From: Methylacidimicrobium fagopyrum
Lineage (GTDB): Bacteria > Verrucomicrobiota > Verrucomicrobiia > Limisphaerales > UBA11358
Direction: 5' to 3'
Assembly: GCA_026225255.1 (NCBI GenBank)
Contig: JAMFSJ010000015.1
Location: 1-64,000 of the forward strand
Length of the DNA: 64,000 nucleotides
The notes beneath the pieces were generated by a model. The model saw only the letters and a program-made list of their open reading frames with translations, was not told where the DNA came from and ran no database searches. A program made the position numbers and the translations under genes. Of the stretch, positions 53,275 to 61,055 are shown piece after piece; the first letter of the stretch is position 1; each line of letters begins with the position of its first letter.

Positions 53275-54870
53275 TTAAGGCGTGACGGAAGGTTTTGCTA
53301 CAGTAATCAAATTTTCCAAGTGCTGGATGAGGGCTTGTTTAGCGGTCTCCAAGTCGTCTTGTCCGTAAATGGCAAACTCTAAAACCTTTTGTCCTTTATT
53401 GCCGCGGCCAGTCCAGACGGCACGCACCAAATTAAAGCGCGCCGATTCATTTTCAACATAGGTATTATTTTCCGCTCCGGCCTCCCAGCGGCAATGGAAA
53501 ACTTGGATGAGATTTTTTTGAGCGTCCTCAAAAGTATAGCAACGGATCGGCAAATTAACCCCGTGAACATTCACCATTTCTAATTTGGGGCCGGCGATCA
53601 GTTTCATGCCGACGGCTTCCAGACAAATTTCCGGCGTATGTCTTTTGGCTAAAAAACCAGCCACCCGCCCCGGCAACCAATTGAAATAAAAAGCCTGCCA
53701 TAAGGTTCCGTCCGGTTCATTCCACTGGCCTTGTTTACCTTCGTCAAAACGCAACAGATTTTGCGTGCTGGCATCCAGCGGCAAATCTTTCAAGCTGGGA
53801 TTATCTGATGGCATGTTTAACGTCCAATCCGGTCCGGGCTTTATATGGGATTCGCGGCTGTCATACCACAGTTGAACGCCGATTTCCACCGCCACGAGCC
53901 ATACCAAAAGGATCAGGCTGAAGTGACGTAAAGCGGACGGACAAAAGCTGGGGGTTGGCGACGGCGAACCGGCCATTGGCGAATGACTATTTTCCGCGAT
54001 TGCCCCCTTATTTTTCGTTTCCGCGGGCACCGGTAACGTTTTGTTTTTTAACAGCGCGGCGATGCCCCAGAGTGCCAGGGTGCAAAAGATTGCCGTCGAG
54101 ACGCCGGCGGGATCATGAAATTGCGAGACGGCGGGCACGCCTTTTTTGGCCGCGATCATCGTCAGGGTAAAGATGCGGCCGACGTTGAAGGCAAAAGATA
54201 AACCGAATCCGATGGGAATCAGCAGCCAGCGGCAGCGGCAATTCAAGCGGTAAAATTCACCCAGGAAAAGACAGATCATCAGGCTGGTTTGAAAGGAGCG
54301 AATGCCACTGCACGCTTCGTCGATACCCACCATGCCGGTGCTGACTTCGATGATATTGCCGTGCGCCTCGGCGGGCACCCCGATCCAATTCATTACTTCG
54401 ATGACAATGACCGCACTGGCATGGGTTAAGGTTTGAATGATCGGGGCTTCAATTAAGGTTGGCCAGGGGATGGCCACAAAAAAGAAGCCGATGGGAAAAG
54501 CAAATTGTTTCAACCAGCCACGCCCTTTGGCGAGATAGATGAAGCTGAGCGTCAAGCCAATCGTTTCTACGCCCAGCACCCATTGCAGCGGACGCCATTC
54601 CGGCGTGGCGGCTTCAACTAAATGGGTTGGCAAATAAAGAAAGGCGAGAATTACCGCTAGCAAAATAACTGCCCGTTTGTGGGTGATATCGGGTTTTTGA
54701 AAGGAATCTTCACCCAAGGAACTCCAACGGCGGATAAGCAAGCCAAGGCACAATAAAGGAACTAGCAGACCATAGCTATATTGCGGATCCGTCATCCATT
54801 CCGGCCATAGATTATTGATCAGGCGAAACCAAAGGTAGCCAATGGGTAAGAAAAGGAATAACCAACGCAT
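53275..54870 (-). CDS. Exosortase with fused C-terminal EpsI-like domain
   Basis: 531 residues. About eight membrane helices occupy residues 1-275. The transpeptidase residues are conserved: Cys187 in DEACSGIRSFQTSLM, Arg232 in FNVGRIF and His252 in SQFHDPAG. A helix at about 306-325 leads to an EpsI-type domain (about 330-515) with DGTLWQAFYFNW, KRHTPEICLEAVGMKL and FHCRWEAG. Exosortases cut PEP-CTERM signals in the inner membrane and are linked to exopolysaccharide-associated surface proteins. Two substrates flank it (52931 and 55031), and no polysaccharide genes are in view. The end of the protein is fused rather than encoded separately, as in other Verrucomicrobia/cyanobacteria types. Confidence 0.92.
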   Translation of the reverse strand: MRWLFLFLPIGYLWFRLINNLWPEWMTDPQYSYGLLVPLLCLGLLIRRWSSLGEDSFQKPDITHKRAVILLAVILAFLYLPTHLVEAATPEWRPLQWVLGVETIGLTLSFIYLAKGRGWLKQFAFPIGFFFVAIPWPTLIEAPIIQTLTHASAVIVIEVMNWIGVPAEAHGNIIEVSTGMVGIDEACSGIRSFQTSLMICLFLGEFYRLNCRCRWLLIPIGFGLSFAFNVGRIFTLTMIAAKKGVPAVSQFHDPAGVSTAIFCTLALWGIAALLKNKTLPVPAETKNKGAIAENSHSPMAGSPSPTPSFCPSALRHFSLILLVWLVAVEIGVQLWYDSRESHIKPGPDWTLNMPSDNPSLKDLPLDASTQNLLRFDEGKQGQWNEPDGTLWQAFYFNWLPGRVAGFLAKRHTPEICLEAVGMKLIAGPKLEMVNVHGVNLPIRCYTFEDAQKNLIQVFHCRWEAGAENNTYVENESARFNLVRAVWTGRGNKGQKVLEFAIYGQDDLETAKQALIQHLENLITVAKPSVTP

Positions 54871-54981
54871 GACGATTTAGCCTAGTCTAATACAAAAACG
54901 GGCGGAGAACATATTAAAATCTCGGATTAAATCGTAATTTCTAATAGGAGATGATTAAACCCAAAGTGGCGATGTTATTTC

Positions 54982-55015
54982 AAAAAAAAGGCTGCGACCC
55001 TTGCGAGTCGCAGCC
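54982..55015 (-). terminator. Rho-independent terminator of the large PEP-CTERM gene
   Basis: GGCTGCGAC (54990-54998) pairs with GTCGCAGCC (55007-55015). On the minus strand the stem is followed by eight Ts. Confidence 0.9.
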
Positions 55016-55030
55016 CTGATGAAATATCAA

Positions 55031-55816
55031 TTAAACGCGGGATTTACGCAAAGCCTTGAGGCTGCACAAAGCGAACGGCAGCAACAAAAGTCCGCCGGCC
55101 ACAACCGTGGAAGCTTCCGGCACCGGCACCATTACCAAAACACCCTGCGGCGGTTTATTATCAGGATTGCTGTAGGATTGCGAGGTGGTCGGGACGAGCA
55201 CTTCAACCGTGGGGCTGCTCACCAAGGAGTAACCAGACAAGGCGCTCAACAAGGCGTTGACATCGCTGGTCACGGTGCTGCTGGCCACGTAAGTGAAATT
55301 GGCTTGCGCACCTGAAAGCAGGCCACTGGCAGAAGTGTTATAAAGCACGCTCCAGACCGCCAATTGAATGGCCGCTTTTTGATCGGAGGTCCCCGTTTGC
55401 AAAGTCGCGTAGTTATTGCCAAAGATTTTGGCGGCATTGGCGATCGCGGCTGCGGTCACCGCGGCGGTGGGGAGCGTCGTGTTATTCTTGCTGCCTTCGC
55501 CCCAGGGCGTCGGATCTGTGCCTTTCACGCCGCTGGTGATGGTGACGGCATCATTGTAAGAATAAGTTTGGCCCAAATAGAGGCTGCCAAAAAAGTCGGT
55601 GCAAACACTCACGAAACTTCCGGAACTGCCGGTCATCTGAATGCCGCCGGTCAAAACGCCGGTGTAAGTCGTGCCGTCCAAGGTGGCGCTGGTGATGGTG
55701 TCCAGACCGCCGTCAGAAACGGTGTAGCTGACGTTGGCTTGTGCGGATGAAGCGAGGCCGACGGTCAATGCTGCCAGTCCCAAGGCGCAATAGGTTTTTT
55801 TCGTTTTGTTGGTCAT
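55031..55816 (-). CDS. PEP-CTERM protein with possible thioester domain
   Basis: 261 residues from the ATG at 55816 with a signal peptide (1-27, ending SSAQA). The mature domain (about 28-230) contains VCTDFFGSLYLGQTYSY with Cys72 and AAIQLAVWSVLYN with Gln151. A Cys in a 'C-x-D' start and Gln in Q-x-A-x-W are the two elements of Cys-Gln thioester domains of surface proteins. The C-terminus has VPEAS at 232-236, a membrane helix (237-254) and a basic tail (RKSRV). It is processed presumably by the exosortase at 53275. The 40-nt element at 55895 lies 78 bases upstream and a strong terminator follows. Confidence 0.8.
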   Translation of the reverse strand: MTNKTKKTYCALGLAALTVGLASSAQANVSYTVSDGGLDTITSATLDGTTYTGVLTGGIQMTGSSGSFVSVCTDFFGSLYLGQTYSYNDAVTITSGVKGTDPTPWGEGSKNNTTLPTAAVTAAAIANAAKIFGNNYATLQTGTSDQKAAIQLAVWSVLYNTSASGLLSGAQANFTYVASSTVTSDVNALLSALSGYSLVSSPTVEVLVPTTSQSYSNPDNKPPQGVLVMVPVPEASTVVAGGLLLLPFALCSLKALRKSRV

Positions 55817-55894
55817 AATATTTATTTTGGCTTGGTGTTTAGCTATTAGCATTCGTGCTATTGGTAAGAGAATACTTTCTGGCGGCTTCGGCTT

Positions 55895-55934
55895 CTATCT
55901 CGTTTCAGGACATCACTGTTCCTAATTGGGACAT
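55895..55934 (-). promoter_or_regulatory. Shared 40-nt regulatory element, copy B
   Basis: Minus strand: ATGTCCCAATTAGGAACAG, TG, ATGTCCTGAAACGAGATAG. The half-site spacing (21) and distance to ATAG are the same as in copy A. An extra GTGTC half-site lies 30 nt further upstream (55958-55964). Confidence 0.7.
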
Positions 55935-56034
55935 TTGCTTTTTGTGTGTGGTTAAATAAGACACTGCCCGGTTTTGAAAGTTAACTTTTGGTATTTTTTA
56001 TGCGAAATCCCCAATGATTTTGACTTTTTATGGT

Positions 56035-56415
56035 TTAATCAGCGGTTTGGCCGCCGACCAATAACTTGTCGATAGCATCCTTGATGGCCAGCAGGTAGGT
56101 AGGCTTTTTTATGACCACATCAACCGAGGAGCAATCGTGAGGTGGATTTCCCGTGCACATGACCACTGGCGTGGAGGGAGAGCGTAGTTTGATGATATAA
56201 GCCATTTCCCGCCCCGTCATGCCTTCCATGGAATTATCGGTCAACACCAAACAATGCAGCGTCGGATTGAAACGCACGAGTGCTTCGTCAGCGGAGCCGG
56301 CCGAGTCCACTTCATAACCGAAATTGTTGAGAAACATCTTGGTTAAAAGACGGGTATCAACATTATCATCCACCACCAACACGGTTTTTAATTGGGAATT
56401 TGAATCTTTTTGCAC
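56035..56415 (-). CDS. Stand-alone receiver-domain response regulator
   Basis: 126 residues containing only a receiver domain. The acidic pocket is DDN (16-18), phospho-acceptor Asp60 lies in LVLTDNSMEGMTGRE, the Thr/Ser switch is in VVMCTGN and the Lys in VVIKKP. There is no output domain, so it probably acts by protein contact or as a phosphorelay part. It lies between the PEP-CTERM locus and other signalling genes. Confidence 0.88.
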   Translation of the reverse strand: MQKDSNSQLKTVLVVDDNVDTRLLTKMFLNNFGYEVDSAGSADEALVRFNPTLHCLVLTDNSMEGMTGREMAYIIKLRSPSTPVVMCTGNPPHDCSSVDVVIKKPTYLLAIKDAIDKLLVGGQTAD

Positions 56416-56911
56416 AACGTAATAGCGAATCGGCGAATATTGTTTTGATTACCACTTTCTGGTCTTCCAAGTTGGCGCTTAAACGGCAAACTTGAATTTA
56501 TTGTATCGTCGGGAACTTGATCTGTTTTGTTTAACGGACACAGTTTTTTGATGGATTGGATGGCGGCATCCAGCCACCGATAAATTGGATATAAACCGCT
56601 TGTTTTCTGAAATAACTTCCTGATTTTTACAACATTTTACAGTTCCTACGCGCTCTGTTTGTCGGTCAGATTAGGTTTTTTCCATAGTGCCATCTATGCG
56701 AATTTGAGACATGTGAGAGCATCATAAGGACATGAAATCACGTAAACGTCACAGAATACAATTCCGGATGGCTTCAAAATTGCGACGGGCTTTAACGTTT
56801 TAATGCTTCCGCCGATTACTCCGATTGAACTATAAAATGGTTTTTTTATTTGAATTGCCTTGTGCCTCCGGCGAGGCAAGGTAAAGTGCTTGAGACTTCG
56901 GCCGATTTTAC
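56416..56911. other. Long non-coding region with third copy of the shared element
   Basis: About 495 AT-rich bases between two divergent regulator genes. It contains copy C of the 40-nt element (56694-56733) and a small hairpin near 56855-56881 (CCTTGTGCCTC / GAGGCAAGG) just before the LuxR regulator start. No convincing protein-coding gene; a frame of 15 codons follows directly after the ATAG box of copy C on the minus strand, and a longer minus-strand frame without start codon covers about 56405-56635. Confidence 0.5.
56694..56733 (-). promoter_or_regulatory. Shared 40-nt regulatory element, copy C
   Basis: Minus strand: ATGTCCTTATGATGCTCTCAC followed by ATGTCTCAAATTCGCATAG. Half-sites are 21 nt apart and the ATAG box is in the same place as in copies A and B. 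The centre between half-sites is less conserved. The next annotated gene in this direction begins 278 bases away. Confidence 0.5.
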
Positions 56912-57586
56912 ATGGCAACGCTGCTCAAAAAAAATACGGACACCAAGCAAAGTAAAATTTTCTTGGTGGAAGACCATCCAGTCTTTCGCGATGGCTTGGC
57001 GAAGCTGTTGAATGCCGAAGCCGATCTCACGGTGTGTGGCGAGGCCGGCGATGCCGAGCGCGGCCTTAAATCCATCCTCAAACTCAAGCCCGATTTGGCG
57101 GTGGTAGATCTGGGTTTGCCCGGCAAAAGCGGGTTGGACTTGATCAAGGAAGTTCGGGCGCTAAAAATCCCCGTCAAATTTCTCGTGGTTTCGATGTTCG
57201 ATGAAAGCCTCTATGCCCAACGCGTTTTGCGCGCCGGCGGCGATGGTTACATCATGAAACAGGAAGATCCGCAGGAGATTGTGCAAGCGATCCGTGATGT
57301 GCTGGCCGGTCATATCTATGTCAGCGAAGATGTTTTTGCCGATGAATCATCGCGGCAAAAAACGGAAAATAACCTGGGCGCTTTGGATTTGCTGACGGAT
57401 TCAGAACTGGAAATTTTAGAATTACTCGGCCAAGGCAAAAGTGCGCCGGAAATATCCACGCAACTTAGTTTAACCAAAGCGGAAGTTAACAGCCACAGCA
57501 CGAGCATCCGCCGGAAACTCAAATTAGACAGCCTCAACGCCTTGATCCGTTATGCGGTATGCTGGGTGACGGACAGCGGCAAATAA
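56912..57586 (+). CDS. NarL/LuxR-family response regulator
   Basis: 224 residues. The receiver has EDH (20-22), phospho-acceptor Asp66 in LAVVDLGLPGKSGLDL, and Lys in YIMKQEDP. The C-terminal helix-turn-helix (about 157-218) contains LTDSELEILELLGQGKSAPE and TKAEVNSHSTSIRRKLKL. Compared with typical LuxR domains the recognition helix has N-S-H-S-T-S-I. The gene converges with the hybrid kinase and the two overlap by 37 bases at their 3' ends. Confidence 0.9.
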   Translation: MATLLKKNTDTKQSKIFLVEDHPVFRDGLAKLLNAEADLTVCGEAGDAERGLKSILKLKPDLAVVDLGLPGKSGLDLIKEVRALKIPVKFLVVSMFDESLYAQRVLRAGGDGYIMKQEDPQEIVQAIRDVLAGHIYVSEDVFADESSRQKTENNLGALDLLTDSELEILELLGQGKSAPEISTQLSLTKAEVNSHSTSIRRKLKLDSLNALIRYAVCWVTDSGK

Positions 57587-59880
57587 GTTTGCGCAATTTC
57601 TTGCGCGTCGAATTCTTCCACTTCCTCCGGCGGCGATGGACTGTCTGAAAGCGATTTCTTTTTTGAACGCGCACTCTGCGTTTCAACTTTCAACGGCACG
57701 CGCACCTCGATTTTTGTGCCGCGTCCGGGCGTGGATTCGAGTTCATAATGACCATCGAGAAATAAAACCCGTTCGCGCATATTCGTTAGCCCAAAGCCGT
57801 GTCGCGATTTTTTTTCGGTCTTGGTCGTTTTGAGATCAAATCCCTTGCCGTCATCTTCAATGACCATCACGATGGAATTGCCCGTGAACCGCAGCATCAA
57901 TTTAACGATTTTGGCATGGGCATGTTTTTCGATGTTGTTCACGGCTTCCTGCAAAATGCGGAATAATTGCAGTTCCACTTCCGGCGGCAACCGGCGATGC
58001 GTGGTGGTCAATTGACATTGGAATTGCAGGCTGGTGCGAGATTGCACATCGGCGCAAAAGCTCTGGCACGCCGCGGCTAAACCTAAATTATCCAAATCCG
58101 TCGGGCGCAAGTTGTGCGCGATGCGCCGGTTTTCTTCCAACACTTTCACGAGCAAACGATCGCAGCGATGCAGAATTTCCCGCGCCGCCGGTTTTAACTC
58201 CGGCAAGCTTTCTTCGACTTTATGCAACCGCATCTTCACCGACGCGATGAGTTGGTTGATGCCGTCATGCAATTCCCGCGCGATCCGTGAACGTTCCGCT
58301 TCCTGCACCTGGATGATGCGGCGGGGCAGGGCGCGCAACTCTTGTTCTGCGCGTTTATGGAGCGTGATATCGCGAATATACAGCGTGAACATCGGTTGCC
58401 CTTCCAGCCGGATGCGCGTGATGGTGAACTCCGCCAAAAACCGGCTGCCATCCGCCCTCAACGCCGGCATTTCAATGCGGCTGCCCAAACGGGGCCCGTT
58501 CTCACCGGCGAAGGAAAGTCGCAATCCGTGTTGAAACCAGGTCCGCAGTGAAACGGGAATGACTTCGATGATGTTTTCACCGATCAATTTAGACTGGCTA
58601 TGGGCGAAAATATCGCCGGCGGCCGGATTCAATTCCACCATCAAGCCTTCGTGATTGATCGTGATGATGCCGTCCAATGCCGCCTGCATGATGGCACTTT
58701 TGCGCGCTTCACTTTCGCCGAGCGCATCCCACGCCTGTTTGCGTTTGGTGATGTCGTCCGCGATGCCGACGATACGATAAATAAATCCCGCCGCGTCGCG
58801 AATCGGAAAGGCGCGATCTTCAATCCATCGGATGGAACCGTCGGGGCGGACGATCCGATAAATTTCATCGTAGTTGCCCGTGATCTGTTTCTCCACATAG
58901 TCTTCCATCACGCGCTGGCGATCTTCGGGATGAATCGCTTCGATCCAGCTATTGGACGCCGCATAAAGACTGGCACACGGACGCCCCCAGATTTCTTCGT
59001 AAGCGGGGCTGACATAGATCATTTTGCTCTTGTCCGCATTCGTCATCCAGAAAACTTCCCGGATGTGATCGGCCAATTGCCGAAACCGTTCTTCGCTCGC
59101 CTGCAACGTTTCCTGCGCCCGTTTGCGCTCCGTGATGTCCCGCACCACGCTCAACAAACTCGCGGCTTGATTATTCATCCCCAGCGAAGCCGTCGCACTT
59201 AATTCGACGCGAAAAGAAGTCCCGTTCTTCTTCAACATCGTGTAATCCACGTTGCGAATGATGCCCGCCCGCAAGGCTAGTTTTAGATCCGCGCGGATCC
59301 GCTCGTGCTCGGACGGCGGCGTGAGATCGAAAATATCCTTTTGCAGCAATTCTTCCGTGTCCGCATAACCGAGCATCGCCACCGCTTGCGAATTGACCGT
59401 AAGCAAGCGGCCTTCGGGATGGATCAAACACACTGCGTCCGGCAAAATATCAATCAATCGACGGTGATGTTCCTCGCTCGTGCGCAGCGCGACATTCGTA
59501 TTGCGCAGCCGCATCAACGTCTGCACGCGCGCTAAAAATTCCTGCAACCCGAACGGTTTGACGAGATATTCATCCGCGCCCGTCTGAAAACCGCTAACCT
59601 TGCTTTCATCGCTGATCGCCTCGCCGGAACATAGCGCGACAAAGACATCCTTTAATTTGGGGTCATGTTTGATGCGACGGCAGACTTCGATCCCGTTAAC
59701 ATCCGGCAAGCCGACGTCCAGCACGACGAGATCGGGATAATGTAATTGCGCCAGATGCAGCCCTTGCTGGCCGGTCGTCGCCTCCAGCACCTCGTAACCC
59801 TCGCTTTTCAGGCACGCCGAGAATAATTGGAGGATCGCGCGATTGTCATCCACCAGTAGAATTAAGCCAGCCCTTTTCAT
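57550..59880 (-). CDS. Receiver-PAS-histidine kinase (soluble hybrid sensor)
   Basis: 776 residues. An N-terminal receiver (about 4-122) has DDN (11-13) and Asp55 in LVVLDVGLPD. Three PAS domains follow (about 135-255, 265-385, 395-515), each closed by a V-x-D-I-T-x-x-K-x-A pattern. The HisKA_3 phospho-acceptor His538 lies in RIARELHDGINQLIASV and the HATPase domain in EDDGKGFDL and GFGLTNMRERVLFLDG. No membrane segment, so it senses a cytosolic signal, such as redox or a small ligand. Its likely partners are the LuxR regulator next to it or the regulators at 56035 and 60317. Confidence 0.92.
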   Translation of the reverse strand: MKRAGLILLVDDNRAILQLFSACLKSEGYEVLEATTGQQGLHLAQLHYPDLVVLDVGLPDVNGIEVCRRIKHDPKLKDVFVALCSGEAISDESKVSGFQTGADEYLVKPFGLQEFLARVQTLMRLRNTNVALRTSEEHHRRLIDILPDAVCLIHPEGRLLTVNSQAVAMLGYADTEELLQKDIFDLTPPSEHERIRADLKLALRAGIIRNVDYTMLKKNGTSFRVELSATASLGMNNQAASLLSVVRDITERKRAQETLQASEERFRQLADHIREVFWMTNADKSKMIYVSPAYEEIWGRPCASLYAASNSWIEAIHPEDRQRVMEDYVEKQITGNYDEIYRIVRPDGSIRWIEDRAFPIRDAAGFIYRIVGIADDITKRKQAWDALGESEARKSAIMQAALDGIITINHEGLMVELNPAAGDIFAHSQSKLIGENIIEVIPVSLRTWFQHGLRLSFAGENGPRLGSRIEMPALRADGSRFLAEFTITRIRLEGQPMFTLYIRDITLHKRAEQELRALPRRIIQVQEAERSRIARELHDGINQLIASVKMRLHKVEESLPELKPAAREILHRCDRLLVKVLEENRRIAHNLRPTDLDNLGLAAACQSFCADVQSRTSLQFQCQLTTTHRRLPPEVELQLFRILQEAVNNIEKHAHAKIVKLMLRFTGNSIVMVIEDDGKGFDLKTTKTEKKSRHGFGLTNMRERVLFLDGHYELESTPGRGTKIEVRVPLKVETQSARSKKKSLSDSPSPPEEVEEFDAQEIAQTYLPLSVTQHTA

Positions 59881-60005
59881 CCCTTATATATTGATATTAG
59901 AATTGCACATACAAACGGATGACGATAGGTAATAGCAAGTTATATTTGGGGTTAGAATGCCAGGTTGAGCCGCCCCAGCCGCGATTTTTGGCAGTTCTAA
60001 ATTGG

Positions 60006-60030
60006 GTAGGCACGGCGCGCGGCGCTGTCC
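60006..60030 (+). repeat. GTAG-headed imperfect hairpin (REP-like)
   Basis: GTAG at 60006-60009 leads into GGCACGGCGC, which pairs with GCGCTGTCC with one bulged C and a G-T pair. Confidence 0.4.
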
Positions 60031-60106
60031 CAACCTTTCAAAGTGAGCGACTACCCGTTTTTTCCTCTGCTTGCGTCGCGGGCCGAAATCCTTACAATGA
60101 CGCGCC

Positions 60107-60262
60107 ATGAAACTTGCTCTGGCAATTTTAGTTTTTCTGGTGTTCGGTGCGGCCATCGGCGGCGGGATTTTGATGCTCATGCACGGCAGTCCGTGGCTGT
60201 TCATCGTGGGTCTCGGCGCATTTCTGGGCACCTTTTGCAAATACGGCTGCGCTTCGCAGTAG
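60107..60262 (+). CDS. Small membrane protein (51 residues)
   Basis: MKLALAILVFLVFGAAIGGG begins a 51-residue protein with two hydrophobic helices (about 3-24 and 29-44) joined by MHGSPWLFIVG and ending in a Cys-containing tail (CKYGCASQ). The frame has bias typical of a real membrane protein and lies alone between two divergent-to-convergent minus genes. Family and function unknown. Confidence 0.55.
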   Translation: MKLALAILVFLVFGAAIGGGILMLMHGSPWLFIVGLGAFLGTFCKYGCASQ

Positions 60263-60316
60263 GATTTTAGACTTCGATAAAATTTCACGACCGCAGCCGG
60301 GTTTGGGGTCAGTAAA

Positions 60317-60985
60317 TTATCGTTCATCGCTCACTGCTTGGTTCCACTCCGGGTAAATGTCACTGGCTAGTTGGCCGCGTTTGATTAAATCGTGAAGGTC
60401 GCGAATGATGGTTTTACGGGCGACATTAAAGTCGCGCGCGAATAGAGAAATGTTGGGACGTTCCGTTTCACCGCGCAAGCGACAGAGAATTTCGTGCTGC
60501 CTGGCCAGACGTTCAGTGAAGCGGCGGTCAGGTTCATAGGTGCCCGTTTTTTCAGCTCTTTCGAGCGACTGCAACGTGCGCACCGTTTCGCCGATGCCAC
60601 ATTCAGTCAGGGCGATCTCTACCGTGCGATCTAGTTCATCCAGGTCTACGGGTTTTTCCAAAACGTAATGGGCGGAACGGGGTCCCTGCAAGGCGTTCAA
60701 CTTTTCGCGCATATTCAGGGTGCCGGAAATGACAATGATCGGCACATGAGCCGCCAAATCTTTTAGGCGGGGAATGAATCCGACGCCGCGTTCACCTTCG
60801 GCCAATATATTATCGAGCAATATCAAGTCGGGCCGGACGGTTGATAAAGTATCCAGGGCCGCCGTGGCACTAGATACGCAGGTTAATCGATAGCCTTGCA
60901 GCGCTTTGGCATACAGCTTCAATTGCTTTGAATCGTCCTCCACGATCAGGATTGAGGCCATTGTAGTTTCTGCCATGCCAGCCAT
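60317..60985 (-). CDS. Response regulator with DNA-binding-like C-terminus
   Basis: 222 residues from the ATG at 60985; starts at 60976 and 60961 are also possible. The receiver (about 10-125) has EDD, phospho-acceptor Asp in PDLILLDNILAEG and Lys in LEKPVD. The C-terminal part (about 150-222) includes ISLFARDFNVARKTIIRDLH, a helix-turn-helix-like stretch not of LuxR or OmpR type. It is 70 bases downstream of the WD40 kinase on the same strand and is probably its regulator. Confidence 0.8.
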   Translation of the reverse strand: MAGMAETTMASILIVEDDSKQLKLYAKALQGYRLTCVSSATAALDTLSTVRPDLILLDNILAEGERGVGFIPRLKDLAAHVPIIVISGTLNMREKLNALQGPRSAHYVLEKPVDLDELDRTVEIALTECGIGETVRTLQSLERAEKTGTYEPDRRFTERLARQHEILCRLRGETERPNISLFARDFNVARKTIIRDLHDLIKRGQLASDIYPEWNQAVSDER

Positions 60986-61055
60986 AATAATATTGAGCGC
61001 GACCCTAAAGCAATAGAGGCCTGGAGACAATGTGCTTCTGACGCACACCAAACTC

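Noticed and set aside
56694-56918. 74-codon minus-strand frame upstream of the LuxR regulator
   Set aside because: Would overlap the start of the regulator and copy C of the shared element; sequence shows no domain or signal.
59884-60327. 147-codon minus-strand frame
   Set aside because: No motif and low-complexity basic sequence; covers REP-like hairpin and the opposite-strand small membrane protein.
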